Assembly (NCBI GenBank): GCA_002720095.2
Contig: PBGP02000012.1
Coordinates: 25,113-89,112 of the forward strand
Direction: 5' to 3'
Source: Methanobacteriota archaeon
GTDB taxonomy: Archaea > Thermoplasmatota > Poseidoniia > Poseidoniales > Poseidoniaceae
DNA: 64,000 bases
The notes under the pieces were generated by a model, which saw nothing but the letters and a program-made list of their open reading frames with translations, had not been told where the DNA came from and searched no databases. A program made the translations under genes and the position numbers. Position 1 is the stretch's first letter. Each line of letters starts with the position of its first letter. Of the stretch, positions 60,230 through 64,000 are shown piece by piece.

Positions 60230-60316
60230 GCCTTGATGTCTTTCTTTTTTTAATAATCGAAATTTATTACATATTTCCTGAACAAATCAGGACCATCTGA
60301 TCTAAATCTGTGATTA

Positions 60317-61825
60317 TTATTTATCGTTTTTAATTAAATGGTATAATGTTCTCACATGAACTCCAGTAGCTCCGTGTGCAACAGTAGCATTTGTAGAGGC
60401 TCCCCATGCAGTTCCAGCAATATCTAAGTGTGCCCAGGGGTATTGTTCAGCATCTTTATCATCACTCATTTTTGGTACAAATTGCTTTAAAAATGCTGCA
60501 GCAGTATTTGACCCACCCCACCTACTGGTACCTAAATTTCTGACATCCGCGATTTTAGATCCTGTCATTTCTTTTTCAAATGCAGGTAGCAATGGCATTG
60601 GCCATGCTAATTCATCTACTTGAGCTCCCATTGCACGTATTTTTTCTAATAAATCATCGTTATTTGACCAAAGTCCACTAGCCTCATGGCCTAGGGCAAC
60701 AACACAGGCACCGGTTAAGGTGGCTAGATCAATTATGAATTTTGGATTGAATTCTCCTGACTTCCATAATCCATCAGCTAGTACATTTCTTCCTTCTGCA
60801 TCAGTATTTAAAACTTCAATGGTCTTTCCAGAATATGTTGTAATTACATCTCCAGGTCTATATGCATCAGCACTAGGCATATTTTCAGCCATACAAGAAA
60901 TACCTATGATATGTTCAGAATGTCCGTTGGCATGTAACGCTTGCATCAATCCGAAAACAGTTGCAGAACCATGCATGTCATATTTCATTTCATCCATACT
61001 AGCTCCTGGTTTGAGAGATATTCCCCCCGTATCGAATGTAATACCTTTACCGACAATTATTGGAGGATTTCCTTTGCCTTTTTTAGGTTTGTTAATTTCA
61101 AAAATTACCATACAAGGTTTTCTACTACTTCCTTTCCCAACATTTTCAAGACCCCCCATTTTATTTTCGAGAATACCTTCCCAATCTATTACAGTCAGTG
61201 AAACATTATCTTTTCCTTTAGCCCAATCTTTCGCCATATTTGCATATGCCATTGGATATAGATCGTTTGGAGGTGCATTACCTAAGTCTCTCGCTAGATG
61301 AACTCCAGTCGCAATATTTTTACTTTCTTCACATAATTCACTCAATGGTTTTACATTTTTTGGAGTACATTGAACATGTAAATTATATGGTGAATTGTCA
61401 TTATCCTCATCATCGTTTTTTGAGAGATATTTATCGTATTTATAATCTCGAAGAATCATACCCTCTACAAATGCATTCATTGTATCTAATTTCCAATCAG
61501 ATGAGAATCTCAAGGTGAGTGTTTTACCATGCTTTTTGTTGAGTTTAGCGAATAATTTAGCACCAGAATCTCTAGCGGTTTTTGTCGTAAATTTATCTTT
61601 TTTACCCAATCCCACAATCACGGCTTTGTTACCTCCGCCGTATACATTCATACTTTCTTCCGATTTTCCAATAAAATCTTCACTACCCAGAATTTTTTTG
61701 ATTAAAGTTCTGGTTAGTCTATCAACCTCATTCATAGTCTTACTTGGAGGTTTTTCACAACCTTCAAAACAAGGTAAAATTAGGGTCCCATTTAAAGATG
61801 AAATTTCTTCTACTTGTATTTTCAT
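60317..61825 (-). CDS. pepA: Leucyl aminopeptidase (M17 family)
   Basis: VGKGITFDTGGISLKPG, NTDAEGRNVLADGL, DLATLTGACVVALG. ORF opens at 61846. Confidence 0.95.
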   Translation of the reverse strand: MKIQVEEISSLNGTLILPCFEGCEKPPSKTMNEVDRLTRTLIKKILGSEDFIGKSEESMNVYGGGNKAVIVGLGKKDKFTTKTARDSGAKLFAKLNKKHGKTLTLRFSSDWKLDTMNAFVEGMILRDYKYDKYLSKNDDEDNDNSPYNLHVQCTPKNVKPLSELCEESKNIATGVHLARDLGNAPPNDLYPMAYANMAKDWAKGKDNVSLTVIDWEGILENKMGGLENVGKGSSRKPCMVIFEINKPKKGKGNPPIIVGKGITFDTGGISLKPGASMDEMKYDMHGSATVFGLMQALHANGHSEHIIGISCMAENMPSADAYRPGDVITTYSGKTIEVLNTDAEGRNVLADGLWKSGEFNPKFIIDLATLTGACVVALGHEASGLWSNNDDLLEKIRAMGAQVDELAWPMPLLPAFEKEMTGSKIADVRNLGTSRWGGSNTAAAFLKQFVPKMSDDKDAEQYPWAHLDIAGTAWGASTNATVAHGATGVHVRTLYHLIKNDK

Positions 61826-61872
61826 TATATCACTTAGATAGCCCATTAAGTTCGACTATTCAAAGTCGGCGA

Positions 61873-63285
61873 TTAATAAGTACGTTTATTCCAATAGGCA
61901 GCAAATAAGAAAATGAGAATTATTGCAGTTGGATCGAAAATTAATGTTCCTCCGAGGAAGGCATTTTTATCTTCATATCTTATATTTGTTAAATTGTCAG
62001 AAACATTTTCTTTAACCCATTGCGATGAATCTATCACTCTTTTTTGATAGTATAGAACAAATCCCGCATCCTCTTCTAAAGTCAGATTGGAAGCATCAAA
62101 TGTTACTGTAGAAACATTTGTGGCGTTAACAGCGAATTTACTTCCTGACTCCCAGAGAATTTCTCCAGTAATCTTATTTGCATACTGTAATGATGCATTT
62201 AATGTGGTAGCGCGACCAAGATTTTCTACAGAAATTGTCAAACTGTTACCAGGAATCACATCAAGATTTGTTACAGAGAGCCTAGCTCTCCAATACCATA
62301 CATTTTCAATTAGATAACGCATTACATCTAATTCTTCTCTAAGTCTATCGTTAACATCTTCGAAGGTAAATAGTAAAAATTGGTCATCATCTGTTTCGAA
62401 GGTAAATGTAGGAAATCCCATGACTCCATATCCATAATCTCGGCTAGTACCACAATTAGGGTATAAACCTTGATTTGCATTTTGAATTGGTATGTCAGAG
62501 ATTTCATCATTTATTTCAGTTCTAATTCCATGGAAGAGCTCCCAATCAGAAGGTTGTTCAGGCCACTTACCCCACGGATATAGAATAATCCAAACACCAG
62601 TGTGCATTGTGACATAGAGATCGGCATCTTGCATATATGAATTCATGTAGTCTGCATTTGCACGGGTTTCTGGCTCACTAAAAGGACCAGAGCCTGGTGC
62701 AAATGGGCTACTTGGTGCGCAATCATCCCAATAGTGATCATAATTTCTGTTTAGGTCAATTCCTGTAGGAACAACTTCACTGACGAACGGATTTGCAGCA
62801 GTGGTTAAATTAAGATTATGTCGGGTGTCGGCATCATTTCCATCGGGATTAAGCATAATCAAAATGTGTAGTTCGGAATTTTGTAATACGTTTACAGCTT
62901 CGTCATTACCTGCGTTCCATTCATTGATATACCATTTCGCTGTTAACCACGCTAAGGCCGTTCCGAGATATTCATTTCCATGATGCCCTCCGTCTATGTA
63001 AACCATCTCTTTTGCATCACCGTTGATTTTGGTTTCCATGGACCAATCTGACAAAACCACCATCCATAATTCTCTACCAAGATAGGATTGCCCAATACTC
63101 GATAACTCCACAATATCCGGATTTTCATCTGCCCAGATATTTACTTCCTGAGTTAGAGCGAGGTAACTCATGAAAATATGATCGTCGATTGGCTCTCCGG
63201 GCCAAGAACTTTCTGCCATGTTTACATTAGTGAATAATGAAGCAGAAATTAAAAATGAAAGCATAAATAAAGATCTAAACTTCAT
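61873..63285 (-). CDS. Secreted M14-family zinc carboxypeptidase
   Basis: Signal peptide; YIDGGHHGNEYLG (HxxE), GIDLNRNYDHYW, TFTFETDDD; C-terminal CARDB-like domain and TM. Confidence 0.88.
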   Translation of the reverse strand: MKFRSLFMLSFLISASLFTNVNMAESSWPGEPIDDHIFMSYLALTQEVNIWADENPDIVELSSIGQSYLGRELWMVVLSDWSMETKINGDAKEMVYIDGGHHGNEYLGTALAWLTAKWYINEWNAGNDEAVNVLQNSELHILIMLNPDGNDADTRHNLNLTTAANPFVSEVVPTGIDLNRNYDHYWDDCAPSSPFAPGSGPFSEPETRANADYMNSYMQDADLYVTMHTGVWIILYPWGKWPEQPSDWELFHGIRTEINDEISDIPIQNANQGLYPNCGTSRDYGYGVMGFPTFTFETDDDQFLLFTFEDVNDRLREELDVMRYLIENVWYWRARLSVTNLDVIPGNSLTISVENLGRATTLNASLQYANKITGEILWESGSKFAVNATNVSTVTFDASNLTLEEDAGFVLYYQKRVIDSSQWVKENVSDNLTNIRYEDKNAFLGGTLIFDPTAIILIFLFAAYWNKRTY

Positions 63286-63287
63286 GA

Positions 63288-63596
63288 TTATACCTCTTGG
63301 GAGTTAATCCATTTCTCAAATTCAATATTCGCATCGGCGGGAATTCTCATAATGCATGGCACCTCATAGGGATGTAATTCTGTGATTCTTTTTTCCACTT
63401 CGTCTACATTTATTTTATTAAATTTTATTAAACTAACGGTTTCATTCTCATTAATAATCTTATTATCCCATTCATAAATACTATTTATTGGGAAAAAGTT
63501 AGCGCATGAGATTAATTTTTCATTTAACAAGACTTTACAAAGTAATTCAGCATCATTAATACTTGCGTGGGTTACGTACAGTAAACCTATTCCCAT
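63288..63596 (-). CDS. cutA: CutA1-family divalent-cation tolerance protein
   Basis: LISCANFFPINSIYEWDNKI, ELHPYEVPCIMRIPA. ORF opens at 63620. Confidence 0.9.
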   Translation of the reverse strand: MGIGLLYVTHASINDAELLCKVLLNEKLISCANFFPINSIYEWDNKIINENETVSLIKFNKINVDEVEKRITELHPYEVPCIMRIPADANIEFEKWINSQEV

Positions 63597-63681
63597 TATA
63601 CTACCTAAAGAGTAATGCAATGTAACATTTGTTTATTGATAATTGTGTAATTGTTATTATTTAACATTTAATCGGCGAGGT

Positions 63682-64000
63682 ATGGGCGATAATGTTGAAG
63701 CCGTAGAATCTCTTAATGAAGTAGATTATTCAAAATGGTCAGATGAACAATTACTCGAGGCGGGTTGGACATCACAACAAGTTGTAGATCTTAGATCGAA
63801 AAATAATCAATCTATTCCTGAGGAAGCAACTGACGAAGCAATAGACGAAGCAACAGAGGAAGCAACAGAGGAAGCAACAGAGGAAGCAACTGAGGAAGCA
63901 ACAGAGGAAGCAACTGAGGAAGCAACTGACGAAGCAATAGACGAAGCAACAGAGGAAGCAACTGAGGAAGCAACAGAGGAAGCAACTGAGGAAGCAACAG
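63682..64000 (+). CDS. EATE-repeat protein, C-terminus cut by window edge
   Basis: Own translation MGDNVEAVESLNEVDYSKWSDEQLLEAGWTSQQVVDLRSKNNQSIPEEATDEAIDEATEEATEE...; open through position 64000; GGCGAGG upstream. Confidence 0.7.
   Translation, partial: MGDNVEAVESLNEVDYSKWSDEQLLEAGWTSQQVVDLRSKNNQSIPEEATDEAIDEATEEATEEATEEATEEATEEATEEATDEAIDEATEEATEEATEEATEEAT
63823..64000 (+). repeat. 12-bp coding tandem repeat (GAAGCAACNGAN)
   Basis: Consecutive GAAGCAACAGAG / GAAGCAACTGAG / GAAGCAATAGAC units continuing to the window edge. Confidence 0.95.

Noticed and set aside
60720-61301. Plus-strand 193-aa ORF
   Set aside because: Antisense shadow of leucyl aminopeptidase; no family features.
63812-63997. 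Minus-strand ORF of Leu/Pro repeats (MLPQLLPLLL...)
   Set aside because: Antisense of the in-frame EATE repeat; low-complexity by-product.
63823-64000. Possible CRISPR array because of regular repeats
   Set aside because: Contiguous 12-bp coding units without spacers.

Overview
The window is a dense, AT-rich archaeal chromosome segment. Gene content (EF-1alpha, uS10, GINS-like protein, thermosome, Hjc, MC1-like chromatin protein, CDC48, A22 presenilin-like protease, many PKD/Ig-type surface proteins) suggests a marine Thermoplasmatota-type euryarchaeon (Poseidoniia/MGII or MGIII-like); this placement is inferred from content only. It holds about 45 genes, mostly housekeeping, and one tRNA-Leu(CAA). 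I found no rRNA, IS element, prophage or CRISPR array. Both window edges cut genes: a heavy-metal P-type ATPase on the left and an EATE-repeat protein on the right. Items most worth a second look: (1) a three-gene operon with a free Roadblock/LC7 protein, a 1045-aa coiled-coil protein that seems to carry its own Roadblock-like and PATAN-like domains, and a small membrane protein; (2) a presenilin-family intramembrane protease with a roughly 330-aa propeller-like ectodomain inserted between TM3 and TM4; (3) two genes whose family-conserved N-termini can only be reached from AUU/AUC start codons behind good Shine-Dalgarno motifs, one being an untracked PRC-barrel ORF directly after CDC48; (4) a membrane protein with about five tandem helical repeats of about 62 aa; (5) an EF-hand loop inside an M50 site-2 protease; (6) a Trm9-like methyltransferase next to a Ncs6/Ctu1-like tRNA thiolase; (7) a degenerate Hsp20-like gene in front of dnaK, divergent from the thermosome gene; (8) stop-codon overlaps at 8 of 11 convergent gene pairs. 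All family calls come from reading motifs by eye. No database search was run.
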